Shown here: positions 10,956 to 17,501 of the stretch, in pieces
Layout: every line of letters starts with the position of its first letter
How positions within the stretch are numbered: position 1 is the stretch's first letter
NCBI GenBank assembly: GCA_018375675.1
Contig: JAHACW010000024.1
Coordinates: 1-31,353 of the forward strand
Direction: 5' to 3'
Source of the DNA: Actinomyces sp.
GTDB lineage: Bacteria > Actinomycetota > Actinomycetes > Actinomycetales > Actinomycetaceae
DNA: 31,353 nt
Notes under the pieces: generated by a model
Told to the model about the DNA's origin: nothing
Seen by the model: only the letters and a program-made list of their open reading frames with translations
The model's database searches: none
Translations under genes and position numbers: made by a program

Positions 10956-11960
10956 AGCAGTAACAATCCGTACGCGCCACCGACCGGGTCGGAGTCCGCG
11001 CTGCCCGAGGAGAACGTGGAGGCTGCGCACCGGGTGCCACGCAACGCGCCGGTGCCCTTTGCCCCCTCCGAGGACGGGCCGGATCCTGCGTTCCCATACG
11101 GAGTTTCCATCCCTCGCACCGGGGAGGAAAAGCCCGACACGGACCTGCCCCCGTACGTCTCCGAGGCGCATGAGGACAGTAAGCCGTCGGCTCCTGCACC
11201 CCGCGCGGCCTCCTCCTCAACTGCTGCGCAGCGGGATCGTTCATCGTCACCCACCTCTGGACGGCCTCACGCGACATCGACAGGAACAGACCCTCAGGAC
11301 AGTTCCACACGCGAGGATAAGTCCACGAAGGCCTTCACTCTCCCAATACGCGCCGACGTCTTCTCGGGTCTAGCGAGCGTGATCGCAGCACTGTTTTTCA
11401 CCAGCATCGCAATAGCCCAAGCCACCGATTTCGGTACGATCAAACTTCAATGGCAGTTCGCCGCATGCGTGTTCGGGCTCGCAGCCGCAGGCTTATGCAT
11501 TCCCTTTGTCCCCGCCGCGGTGCGCTACACGCGTATGTTGTTCACAGAAGGCGAGAACGAGACGGCCGAAACTCGGGCGTCCGGGTATGCCCTCATCTGC
11601 TTCGTCGGACTTGCCGCCGCAGTCATCGCGATCAGCAACGCAGTGCCCGCAGCACGCGACCTCAACGAAGGCCCCGACACCAGGACAGTCACCTCGTGTT
11701 TCTTCCACCAAAGTCCGGTGAAGAGCTCACCAACAAACACCATCCCGAGCAGCTATAAGAACGAATTGATCATGACACTCGACGACACAAGCAAGTTTGT
11801 CCTCGTCATCAAAACGGAAAAACGGGAAGACTTGCAGTCGGCATCGGGCATCCGCGGCACCCTCTACAACGGATGCTTGTCGCACCACCCCTCATCGAAG
11901 AAGCTGGTCCTCGACATGTATCCGCGCACGCAGATCATCGCTGACGCGCGCATCGTCTAG
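10953..11960 (+). CDS. Array paralogue 1: three-helix membrane protein with outer two-Cys domain, 335 aa
   Basis: Not a family I can name. Residues ~1-125 are low-complexity, Ser/Pro/acidic and predicted disordered. Helices are at about 135-157, 167-190 and 210-228, with the motif ATDFGTIKLQW between the first two. After the third helix comes AVPAARDLNEGPDTRTVTSCFF, then a domain of ~100 residues ending LYNGCLSHH...LDMYPRTQIIADARIV. Three helices place the tail inside and the C-terminal domain outside. The two Cys, conserved in all five paralogues, could form a disulfide. It heads a same-strand array (10953-15881) and has an apparently leaderless start. It has the longest tail of the five. 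Function is unknown. Confidence 0.8.
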   Translation: MSSNNPYAPPTGSESALPEENVEAAHRVPRNAPVPFAPSEDGPDPAFPYGVSIPRTGEEKPDTDLPPYVSEAHEDSKPSAPAPRAASSSTAAQRDRSSSPTSGRPHATSTGTDPQDSSTREDKSTKAFTLPIRADVFSGLASVIAALFFTSIAIAQATDFGTIKLQWQFAACVFGLAAAGLCIPFVPAAVRYTRMLFTEGENETAETRASGYALICFVGLAAAVIAISNAVPAARDLNEGPDTRTVTSCFFHQSPVKSSPTNTIPSSYKNELIMTLDDTSKFVLVIKTEKREDLQSASGIRGTLYNGCLSHHPSSKKLVLDMYPRTQIIADARIV

Positions 11961-12025
11961 CGAGTACCTGTCCATGAACGAATGCCCCTGCATGAGGAAG
12001 CAACCCCACTGACCAGCGAGACACC

Positions 12026-12898
12026 ATGAGCAACCAATACCCCTACAGTTATCCTCCGCAGCATCCCTTCCCGGGCCAAGCACCAAACCAGCCGCCACCC
12101 GGCCAATACCCGGGCGCCATGAACCCCCAGCACCCCTTCCCGGGCCAAGCACCAAACCAGCCGCCACCCGGCCAATATATCGGCCAAGCCCCGACGCAAC
12201 CCGCACCCGGCCAATACATGGGCGGCATGTACCCCCAGCAGCCCTTCCCGGGTCAGGGGCCCGCTGCTCCGCATGGAGGTGCTAACATGGGCCGTCCGGT
12301 CACGGACACGACCTACACGACGGTGCTCCACGTTCTGAATTTCCTCACGTTCAGCGGTGTCGTTACCTATTTTGTGCTGGGCAGTTTCTACGACGTGGGC
12401 GACATCAAACTCACGTGGCAAAGCATCGCGAGCGCCGTGGGCACCATCAGTATGCTCATCTGTGCGGTCATCATTGTCGTGACGGCTCTCCGCATGAACC
12501 GAGCGAAGCGCGCTGGCGACAGGACGAACATGCGTAAGCCAATCGTCTGGCTCGCGGTTCTCTCCATCCCCGTCCTCGTCGTCGGAACCATGGCGGTTAT
12601 TGGTTCCATGCAGTCGGTTGCGGACACGATCGAAGGAACAAAGACCGTCACCGTCAAGTCATGCAGCTACAGTGAGCTCAGAATGCGCTCACGACGGGGA
12701 GGCACCTATACGTCCTACAGGTTCGATCTCACCCTCACCGACGGCTCGAAGCACACAACTCACTTGAGCAGCGCCTACGACGCGACCGGCGTCTACAGCA
12801 CCCTCTACACAGCATGTGCTGACAAGAAGGGGACCTCGTCTCTGACGCTCGAGGTCTATCGCCACAGCTGGATCATCGTCGACGCGCGGGTTGAGTAG
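12026..12898 (+). CDS. Array paralogue 2: Pro/Gln-repeat tail membrane protein, 290 aa
   Basis: The N-terminal ~90 residues are built from PFPGQAPNQPPPGQY-type repeats rich in Pro, Gln, Gly and Tyr. Helices follow at about 98-118, 130-152 and 170-190, with YDVGDIKLTW between helices 1 and 2, then EGTKTVTVKSCSYSEL and a ~95-residue outer domain (TSYRFDLTLTDGSKHTTHL, LYTACADKK, LEVYRHSWIIVDARVE). The layout and two-Cys pattern match its four neighbours; the outer domain is closest to those of paralogues 4 and 5. The gap to paralogue 1 is 65 bases. The start ATG has only a weak purine stretch ahead. Proline-rich tails of this kind often mediate protein contacts, but no partner is visible. Confidence 0.8.
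   Translation: MSNQYPYSYPPQHPFPGQAPNQPPPGQYPGAMNPQHPFPGQAPNQPPPGQYIGQAPTQPAPGQYMGGMYPQQPFPGQGPAAPHGGANMGRPVTDTTYTTVLHVLNFLTFSGVVTYFVLGSFYDVGDIKLTWQSIASAVGTISMLICAVIIVVTALRMNRAKRAGDRTNMRKPIVWLAVLSIPVLVVGTMAVIGSMQSVADTIEGTKTVTVKSCSYSELRMRSRRGGTYTSYRFDLTLTDGSKHTTHLSSAYDATGVYSTLYTACADKKGTSSLTLEVYRHSWIIVDARVE
12059..12178 (+). repeat. 69-bp coding tandem repeat in paralogue 2
   Basis: The 51 bases 12059-12109 recur at 12128-12178 with one difference, giving a 69-base (23-codon) period. This encodes the PFPGQAPNQPPPGQY units of the disordered tail. The near-identity at DNA level points to recent duplication. A shorter third unit follows. Confidence 0.85.
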
Positions 12899-12978
12899 GA
12901 TGATATGCATTCTCACCGACGAGGTGGGGCACCCGCCCAGCCCGAGCCTCGTCAGCTGCCAAACGTGTCAGGAAGACC

Positions 12979-13884
12979 ATGAGCAACCAGAATCCTCTCT
13001 CACCCTTCGACCCTTCCTCCGACCTGCCTGAGGCGGGCCAGTCGCCGTGGCCTCAGGGGCGATACGGCGACCCCGGCTACGGCACTACGCAATACGGTGT
13101 TCCAGGCTACGGGACCTCACAGTACGGCGATCCCGGCTACGGCACCACGCAGTACGGCGATCCCGGCTACGGCACCACGCAGTACGGCACTCCCGGCTAC
13201 GGCACCGATCCCGCCGCCGTGTCCTATCAGCAGGTCTCACCCACGCCCGTGGGCAATCCCCGGCAGCGCAGACGAAGCCTCAAGTTCATCATCGTCATGC
13301 TGGCCATCATCCTCCTGGGCTGCGCCGCCTATGTTCTCCGCGACCTCTTCGAGTACGGGACGCCACTCCTCATGTTGAGGCTCGCCGAGAGCGCGGCGGG
13401 GCTTGTCTTGGCGCTGTCCTGTTTTCCTTTTGGTTCCATTCTTCGACGCCAAGCAGAGCCAGCGTATCCATCGAGCAGCACCCCTCAGCAGCCGCGCGAC
13501 ATGAGCGGCCCCCTCTACTACGGCATGGTGGGCCTCCTCATCGCGGGTGTGTCGCTCTACTTCGGTCTGCCCGCCGCCATGGATCTCGCGGATGGCCCTA
13601 CGCCCAGGACCGTCACATCGTGCATGTATTTCCAGTACAACGCCCCCCGATCCATGTTCTCTTACTCATCGGTCTACAGGGACAACTTTTCGATCAACTT
13701 CGAAGGCGGGCTCACGCATACGACGACGTTCATCTCAGAGAACATCGACGACATCAGGACGCGTGGGGACCTGGCGACGGATCTGTACAACGCCTGCGAG
13801 CACCGCGAGCGCAGCCAAACGATGACGGTGTCCTACTACCCGCGCACGTGGATTCTGACAGACGTGCAGCTCAGCGGCTCGTGA
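12979..13884 (+). CDS. Array paralogue 3: Gly/Tyr decapeptide-repeat tail membrane protein, 301 aa
   Basis: The tail (about 1-90) contains nearly five copies of a Y-G-D-P-G-Y-G-T-T-Q unit. Helices lie at about 95-113, 123-145 and 172-192, with FEYGTPLLMLRL where the paralogues have DFG...W. The LPAAMDLADG and RTVTSCMYFQY motifs follow, then the outer domain (FSINFEGGLTHTTTF, LYNACEHRE, VSYYPRTWILTDVQL). The two conserved Cys are present. AGGAAG precedes the ATG. The 3' end runs tail-to-tail into the hydrolase remnant 13871-14062, with which it overlaps by 14 bases; its last residues (SGS) may therefore be a by-product of that junction. Confidence 0.8.
   Translation: MSNQNPLSPFDPSSDLPEAGQSPWPQGRYGDPGYGTTQYGVPGYGTSQYGDPGYGTTQYGDPGYGTTQYGTPGYGTDPAAVSYQQVSPTPVGNPRQRRRSLKFIIVMLAIILLGCAAYVLRDLFEYGTPLLMLRLAESAAGLVLALSCFPFGSILRRQAEPAYPSSSTPQQPRDMSGPLYYGMVGLLIAGVSLYFGLPAAMDLADGPTPRTVTSCMYFQYNAPRSMFSYSSVYRDNFSINFEGGLTHTTTFISENIDDIRTRGDLATDLYNACEHRERSQTMTVSYYPRTWILTDVQLSGS
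13063..13209 (+). repeat. 30-bp coding tandem repeat in paralogue 3
   Basis: Four full units and one partial unit of exactly 30 bases start at 13063, 13093, 13123, 13153 and 13183. Units three and four are identical. They stay in frame and encode the decapeptide repeats, so this is a coding minisatellite and can be expected to vary in copy number. Confidence 0.9.
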
Positions 13885-14062
13885 GGATCCCCGAGATGAA
13901 GCACGCGCTGTAGTCGAGGGCGGCCTCGGCCTCAGGAATGGTGGGAACGCCGAGGACATACACGTGGAAGCCATCCAGCTCCACCCGCAAACGCACGTCG
14001 ACGCCGGCGCGCGCCACCTTGCGGGCAAACCCGATCGCATCGAGGCCCAAGACGCCCACGTC
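13871..14062 (-). pseudogene. 3' remnant of an alpha/beta hydrolase gene
   Basis: The minus strand encodes ...FARKVARAGVDVRL..., ...GFHVYVLGVPTIPEAEA... and ...FISGILTSR-stop, matching the last ~62 residues of the intact hydrolase at 15945-16829. DNA 13881-14062 aligns with 15955-16136 over 182 bases without a gap, with most positions identical. The nucleophile and oxyanion regions are missing, so it cannot be an active enzyme. It lies between array paralogues 3 and 4, as if an array segment was duplicated together with its 3' flank. The similarity stops abruptly at 14062. Confidence 0.85.
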
Positions 14063-14231
14063 GCATGGGTGAGACATGGGTGCTCATCGAGGCCGCGAGC
14101 GGTACTGTGAAGACTGACGAGCAAGTCGGTGCCTGGTCGCAACCGCACACCGGGATTCTCCCGGAACCTCACCCGATCCTGAGGAGAGGCCCTAGGCTCG
14201 TCGTCATGCACCCATCCGACAGGTAGCAGCC
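14063..14231. other. Intergenic sequence before paralogue 4
   Basis: Sequence between the hydrolase remnant and the next array gene. I see no gene, strong hairpin or clear promoter. It ends in a weak AGG before the ATG. Confidence 0.4.
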
Positions 14232-15101
14232 ATGAGTGATCAATACCCTTATCTCTCCCCCTACGATCCATCCACTGACGGCAGTCAACCCGCCAACCAG
14301 CCGCAGGTGCCGCAGCCGCAAGCGGGCGACACGCAGCCTTCCTTGCCGCCGCTGTCGTACCAGGGCTGGGAATACCAGGGGTCCCCATACGGGCAGGCGT
14401 ATGCCGCGTCGTCCGACGCCGACGAGGCCTCTCAGAGTGTTCCTTCCCCCACCGATCCTTCCGGCGAGGACACAGCGCCGAAGAAGCACACGGGGTGGTG
14501 GCTTCTCCTCACGCTCGTGGGACTCCTCGTCGGCATGGTCTTCTATTTCTTCGGCGAGATGTTCAATTTTGGTACGGAACGGATCGTCTGGACCCTCATC
14601 AAGTGCGCCGTCGCACTTGTCTTCGCCCTCGCCACGATCCCCCTCTATGCTGGTGCACGGCGCAATGCCCTCATAGCGAGCGCACAGGGCGACGAGAACC
14701 TGGCACAAACACGGCAGCTCGGCAAGGTCATGGCACCCCTCTTAGGCCTCGGGCTGTGCTTATACGCCCTGTCGAACGGCATTCCCGCCGCTCTCGACGT
14801 CGCCGACGGACCACACACTGTCACGGTCACGTCATGCAGCTTCGACCAGTACAAGACGAGTCGGTCGCGCTACCGCGGCGGCACCTCGACCGTGTATAAG
14901 AACCAGTTCATCATGACATTTGAGGATGGCTCGACCCACACGCAGACCGTCGAGACGGACAGCAAGGATGAGATTGCGAGGCAAGGGGACGTGACTGCCG
15001 TCCTCTACGAGGCCTGCGCCCTACGCTCCGGCAACGCATCCATGACCATCGGTTACTACACGCATTCGAGGGTCGTCGCGAGCGCGAAGATCAACAACTA
15101 A
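14232..15101 (+). CDS. Array paralogue 4: three-helix membrane protein with outer two-Cys domain, 289 aa
   Basis: The cytosolic tail (about 1-85) is rich in Pro, Gln, Ser and acidic residues without a regular repeat. Helices lie at about 88-108, 117-138 and 158-178, with FNFGTERIVW between the first two. IPAALDVADGPHTVTVTSCSF leads into the outer domain (YKNQFIMTFEDGSTHTQTV, LYEACALRSG, IGYYTHSRVVASAKI). This is one of the cleaner versions of the shared domain and close to paralogue 5 (TVTVTSCSF, LYEACA-R-SG-ASMT). That suggests 4 and 5 separated last. The tail includes one copy of the GACGAGGCC core motif at 14421-14429. Confidence 0.82.
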   Translation: MSDQYPYLSPYDPSTDGSQPANQPQVPQPQAGDTQPSLPPLSYQGWEYQGSPYGQAYAASSDADEASQSVPSPTDPSGEDTAPKKHTGWWLLLTLVGLLVGMVFYFFGEMFNFGTERIVWTLIKCAVALVFALATIPLYAGARRNALIASAQGDENLAQTRQLGKVMAPLLGLGLCLYALSNGIPAALDVADGPHTVTVTSCSFDQYKTSRSRYRGGTSTVYKNQFIMTFEDGSTHTQTVETDSKDEIARQGDVTAVLYEACALRSGNASMTIGYYTHSRVVASAKINN

Positions 15102-15138
15102 TCCGTCGCCCCACACACCCGGCATGCCCGCGCACGCG

Positions 15139-15151
15139 CCCCGGCCTCGTC
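15139..15151 (+). repeat. Intergenic exact copy of the 13-mer CCCCGGCCTCGTC
   Basis: One of six exact copies in the window and one of two that lie outside genes, here between array paralogues 4 and 5. See the finding on this motif. Confidence 0.8.
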
Positions 15152-15179
15152 CCAACCACTGCGACCCGAAAGGGAACCC

Positions 15180-15881
15180 ATGTCACGCAACCCCGCTTCC
15201 TCTCCTCGTCGGGCGTCCTCACCCGCGCAAGGATCGACAGGCGCAGGCGTCCTCAAGAAGATCGCCACCGCCATCGGGGTCATTCTCATGGCTCTGGTCA
15301 TTGCTGCCATCGCCCTCTTCTGGTTCATCGGAGATCACACAGATTTCGGCCGCGATCGCGTCGTGTGGAAAGTGCAGGCCTGCGGCGGTGGGCTCGTCCT
15401 CGTCGCCGGGCTCCTCATCGCGTGCGCGTTCGCGTACCTCGGTGTTCGGCGCGCCAAGCGCGACATCGATATTGAGAAGTACAACCAGCGTTCCTTCGCC
15501 ATCGTCGTCCTGTGCGTGACCGCGTTGTTCGTGGGGTTCCAGTCGATCAGCCGCGGCCTTCCCGCCTTCCGCGACCTGAAGGAGGGCACCACCACCGTCA
15601 CTGTCACCTCGTGCAGCTTCGAGCAGACGCCACGGTCACGCAACTGGACGAGCGCTAATCACAGTCCCGATAACGGATGGGACAACGACTTCACGATGAC
15701 CCTCGCTGATGGCACCAAGCGCGCCACGGTCATCAAAACAGACAATGCTGACGACATCGCCTCGCGCGGCGGTCTCACGGGTGTTCTCTACGAGGCCTGC
15801 GCTCGGCGCTCCGGGTCCGCCTCCATGACCATGGAGGTCTACCCCCACACGTGGTCCATCGTCGAGGCACGCATCGACTGA
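15180..15881 (+). CDS. Array paralogue 5: short-tail membrane protein with outer two-Cys domain, 233 aa
   Basis: The shortest member. Its tail is only ~22 residues and basic/Ser-rich (MSRNPASSPRRASSPAQGS), with no repeats. Helices at about 25-48, 60-83 and 100-120, with TDFGRDRVVWKVQACGGG between helices 1 and 2. GLPAFRDLKEGTTTVTVTSCSFEQ starts the outer domain (NDFTMTLADGTKRATVIKTD, LYEACARRSG, MEVYPHTWSIVEARID). Because it lacks the variable tail, it shows the minimum common unit: three helices plus the two-Cys domain. AAAGGGA precedes the ATG. It is followed tail-to-tail by the intact hydrolase gene. Confidence 0.82.
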   Translation: MSRNPASSPRRASSPAQGSTGAGVLKKIATAIGVILMALVIAAIALFWFIGDHTDFGRDRVVWKVQACGGGLVLVAGLLIACAFAYLGVRRAKRDIDIEKYNQRSFAIVVLCVTALFVGFQSISRGLPAFRDLKEGTTTVTVTSCSFEQTPRSRNWTSANHSPDNGWDNDFTMTLADGTKRATVIKTDNADDIASRGGLTGVLYEACARRSGSASMTMEVYPHTWSIVEARID

Positions 15882-15944
15882 GGCTACCCGCAACTGTCGT
15901 CCTCAATCGACGAGGCCGTGAAACAGCGCGTGAAACGGGCGGGA

Positions 15945-16829
15945 CTACGCCTGGGTGAGGATCCCCGAGATGAAGCGCGCGCTGTGGTCGAGGGCGGCCT
16001 CGGCCTCGGGAATGGTGGGAACGCCCAGGACATACACGTGGAAGCCATCCGGCTCCACCCGCAAACGCACGTCGACGCCGGCGCGAGCGGCCTTACGCGC
16101 AAAATCGATCACGTCGGGGCCCACGATGTCCGCGTCTCCCTGGAAGATGCGCATCGGCGGCAGTCCCGCCGGGTCACCATACAGGGGGCTGACACACCAG
16201 TCGGTCGGATCCAGGTCGCCCGCCCACGCGCGGCCCGCCCACGCCAGGCCGGGGACACGCAGGATCTTGTCGCGGAGCTGCACCTTCTCGATCTCGGGGT
16301 TCGTCATGGTCACATCCACCCACGGCGCGTACAGGACGAGGCCGTCCACCTGACGTTTGTCCGCGTCGCGTCGCTGCATGGCGAGGGACAGCGCCAGGCC
16401 TCCACCCGCCGAGTCGCCGAAGATAACGACGCGGCCGAACTCAGCCTGGGCCTCGTCGACGATGGGCTGGACGAAGTCGAAAGCTTCGGTCGCGGTGTGC
16501 TTGGGGGCGAGCGGGTAGTCGGGAATGATGACGGGCAGGCCCGTGCGGTCGATAAGGCCCTCGACGATGCCCCACTGGCCCACGACCATCGGGTACACGT
16601 ACGCTCCGCCATGCAGATAGATGAGTGCACCGCCCGAACGCAGGCCCCGCTTCGGAAACACGCGGGTAACGCCATTTTCGCTCGTCGCGGTGAAACGCGC
16701 ACGCATGCGTCGAGGCATCGGATGCGGCTTCGGGGCGTGGAGCGCCATCTGCTCAGTTGCCGTCTCGCTGTGGAGCAACGGAGGCACAAGACCCATACAG
16801 AAGTGAACAACGCGCATCTGGAGGGACAT
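15945..16829 (-). CDS. Alpha/beta hydrolase (HSL/lipase-GDXG family), 294 aa
   Basis: Carboxylesterase-type hydrolase. HGGA in LIYLHGGAYVYP is the oxyanion motif and GDSAGGG contains the nucleophile Ser. The acid is probably the Asp of FQGDADIVGPDV, and the His lies in PDGFHVY. This is the HGG/GDSAGG pattern of the hormone-sensitive-lipase group, usually small-ester hydrolases in the cytoplasm. The frame is open to 16985, but I choose the ATG at 16829 (MSLQMRVVHF), preceded by AAAGAGG; the sequence above it reads as non-conserved Arg/Pro-rich translation. The 3' 182 bases are duplicated as the remnant at 13881-14062. Confidence 0.88.
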   Translation of the reverse strand: MSLQMRVVHFCMGLVPPLLHSETATEQMALHAPKPHPMPRRMRARFTATSENGVTRVFPKRGLRSGGALIYLHGGAYVYPMVVGQWGIVEGLIDRTGLPVIIPDYPLAPKHTATEAFDFVQPIVDEAQAEFGRVVIFGDSAGGGLALSLAMQRRDADKRQVDGLVLYAPWVDVTMTNPEIEKVQLRDKILRVPGLAWAGRAWAGDLDPTDWCVSPLYGDPAGLPPMRIFQGDADIVGPDVIDFARKAARAGVDVRLRVEPDGFHVYVLGVPTIPEAEAALDHSARFISGILTQA

Positions 16830-17142
16830 GGGGCCTCTTTCGTATCGACGAATCAGTCTGTGCGCGCCGGGACGCACCCGCGCGCCAACATGTACCAGGA
16901 TACGCTGCGAGGGAGGTTTCCTGCCTCTCGCACAGGCTCGTCGTTGCTCCACAGGGCACGAGTCCAACGTCAGCCGCAGGGGCACTCACTATCATCCGCG
17001 CCGAAGCCAAGGCGTCTGTGTTTCCCACAGGAGTACGAGACCCTGTTGTCTCAGGATCGCCACGAGTACATCGGCCGATATCTGGTTCCTCGTCCAGGTG
17101 TCTCGCGCGCGTATTCGGCTCACTGGAAATAGTTGCGTTGGC
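16830..17142. other. Intergenic region upstream of the hydrolase
   Basis: About 310 bases between the hydrolase start and the left box array. Reading frames here are short and have no recognisable protein features. I see no tRNA, hairpin terminator or convincing promoter. A partial CTGGAAATAG at about 17123 resembles a degenerate array box but is out of the 19-base phase. Confidence 0.45.
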
Positions 17143-17246
17143 TTATGGATAGGAAACGTCGTTCTGGATAGGAACTACTCATCTGGATAAGAAAATAAGC
17201 TATCCAGAACGCAATAACCTATCCCGATTTCCGTTTCCTATCCAGA
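17143..17246. repeat. Left 19-bp-phased box array (inverted partner of 18573-18680)
   Basis: Three forward boxes of CTGGATAGG type start at 17145, 17164 and 17183. Three reverse boxes of CCTATCCAG type start at 17199, 17218 and 17237. Both triplets have an exact 19-base period, so the array is itself palindromic. Its sequence also aligns gap-free with the reverse complement of the right array at roughly 90 of 104 positions, including the non-box stretch GAACTACTCATCTGG. Box 1 (ATGGATAGG), box 3 (CTGGATAAG) and box 5 (CCTATCCCG) are variants. Confidence 0.92.
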
Positions 17247-17410
17247 TGGTGTGCGGGGCTTCTCCTCGTTGATCTCTATGGGATGCTCCTCACGCCAACA
17301 GCGTGCAATCAGATGTCAGCCCCCTCATACACCCCATCGCTAACAGCTCTCCGCACGCGAGTCCAGCCACCCATCCTGACAGACGACTCCCAACACCTCA
17401 CTCCTTGCCG

Positions 17411-17449
17411 TTATGCACAGGGGTAAATCAAGAGAGCCGGTTATCCACA
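17411..17449 (+). promoter_or_regulatory. Two DnaA-box-like sequences
   Basis: TTATGCACA at 17411-17419 and TTATCCACA at 17441-17449 lie 30 bases apart, in the same orientation, between the left box array and the nuclease-like gene. The second equals the classic DnaA-box consensus and the first differs at one base. Two boxes alone do not make an origin. Confidence 0.4.
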
Positions 17450-17501
17450 GGCCCTCCTTTTCGACTACGCCCAACTCGAGGCTCTGTTCGAAGCTAGATG
17501 C

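Noticed and set aside
13063..13209. Possible CRISPR array from 30-bp repeats
   Set aside because: Units are directly contiguous with no spacers, stay in frame and encode decapeptide repeats.
15918..17132. 404-residue plus-strand frame over the hydrolase
   Set aside because: Antisense to the hydrolase catalytic motifs; no ribosome site or domain.
17122..17132. A seventh array box (CTGGAAATAG) left of the left array
   Set aside because: It is 22 bases from box 1 rather than 19 and has an altered core; likely chance.
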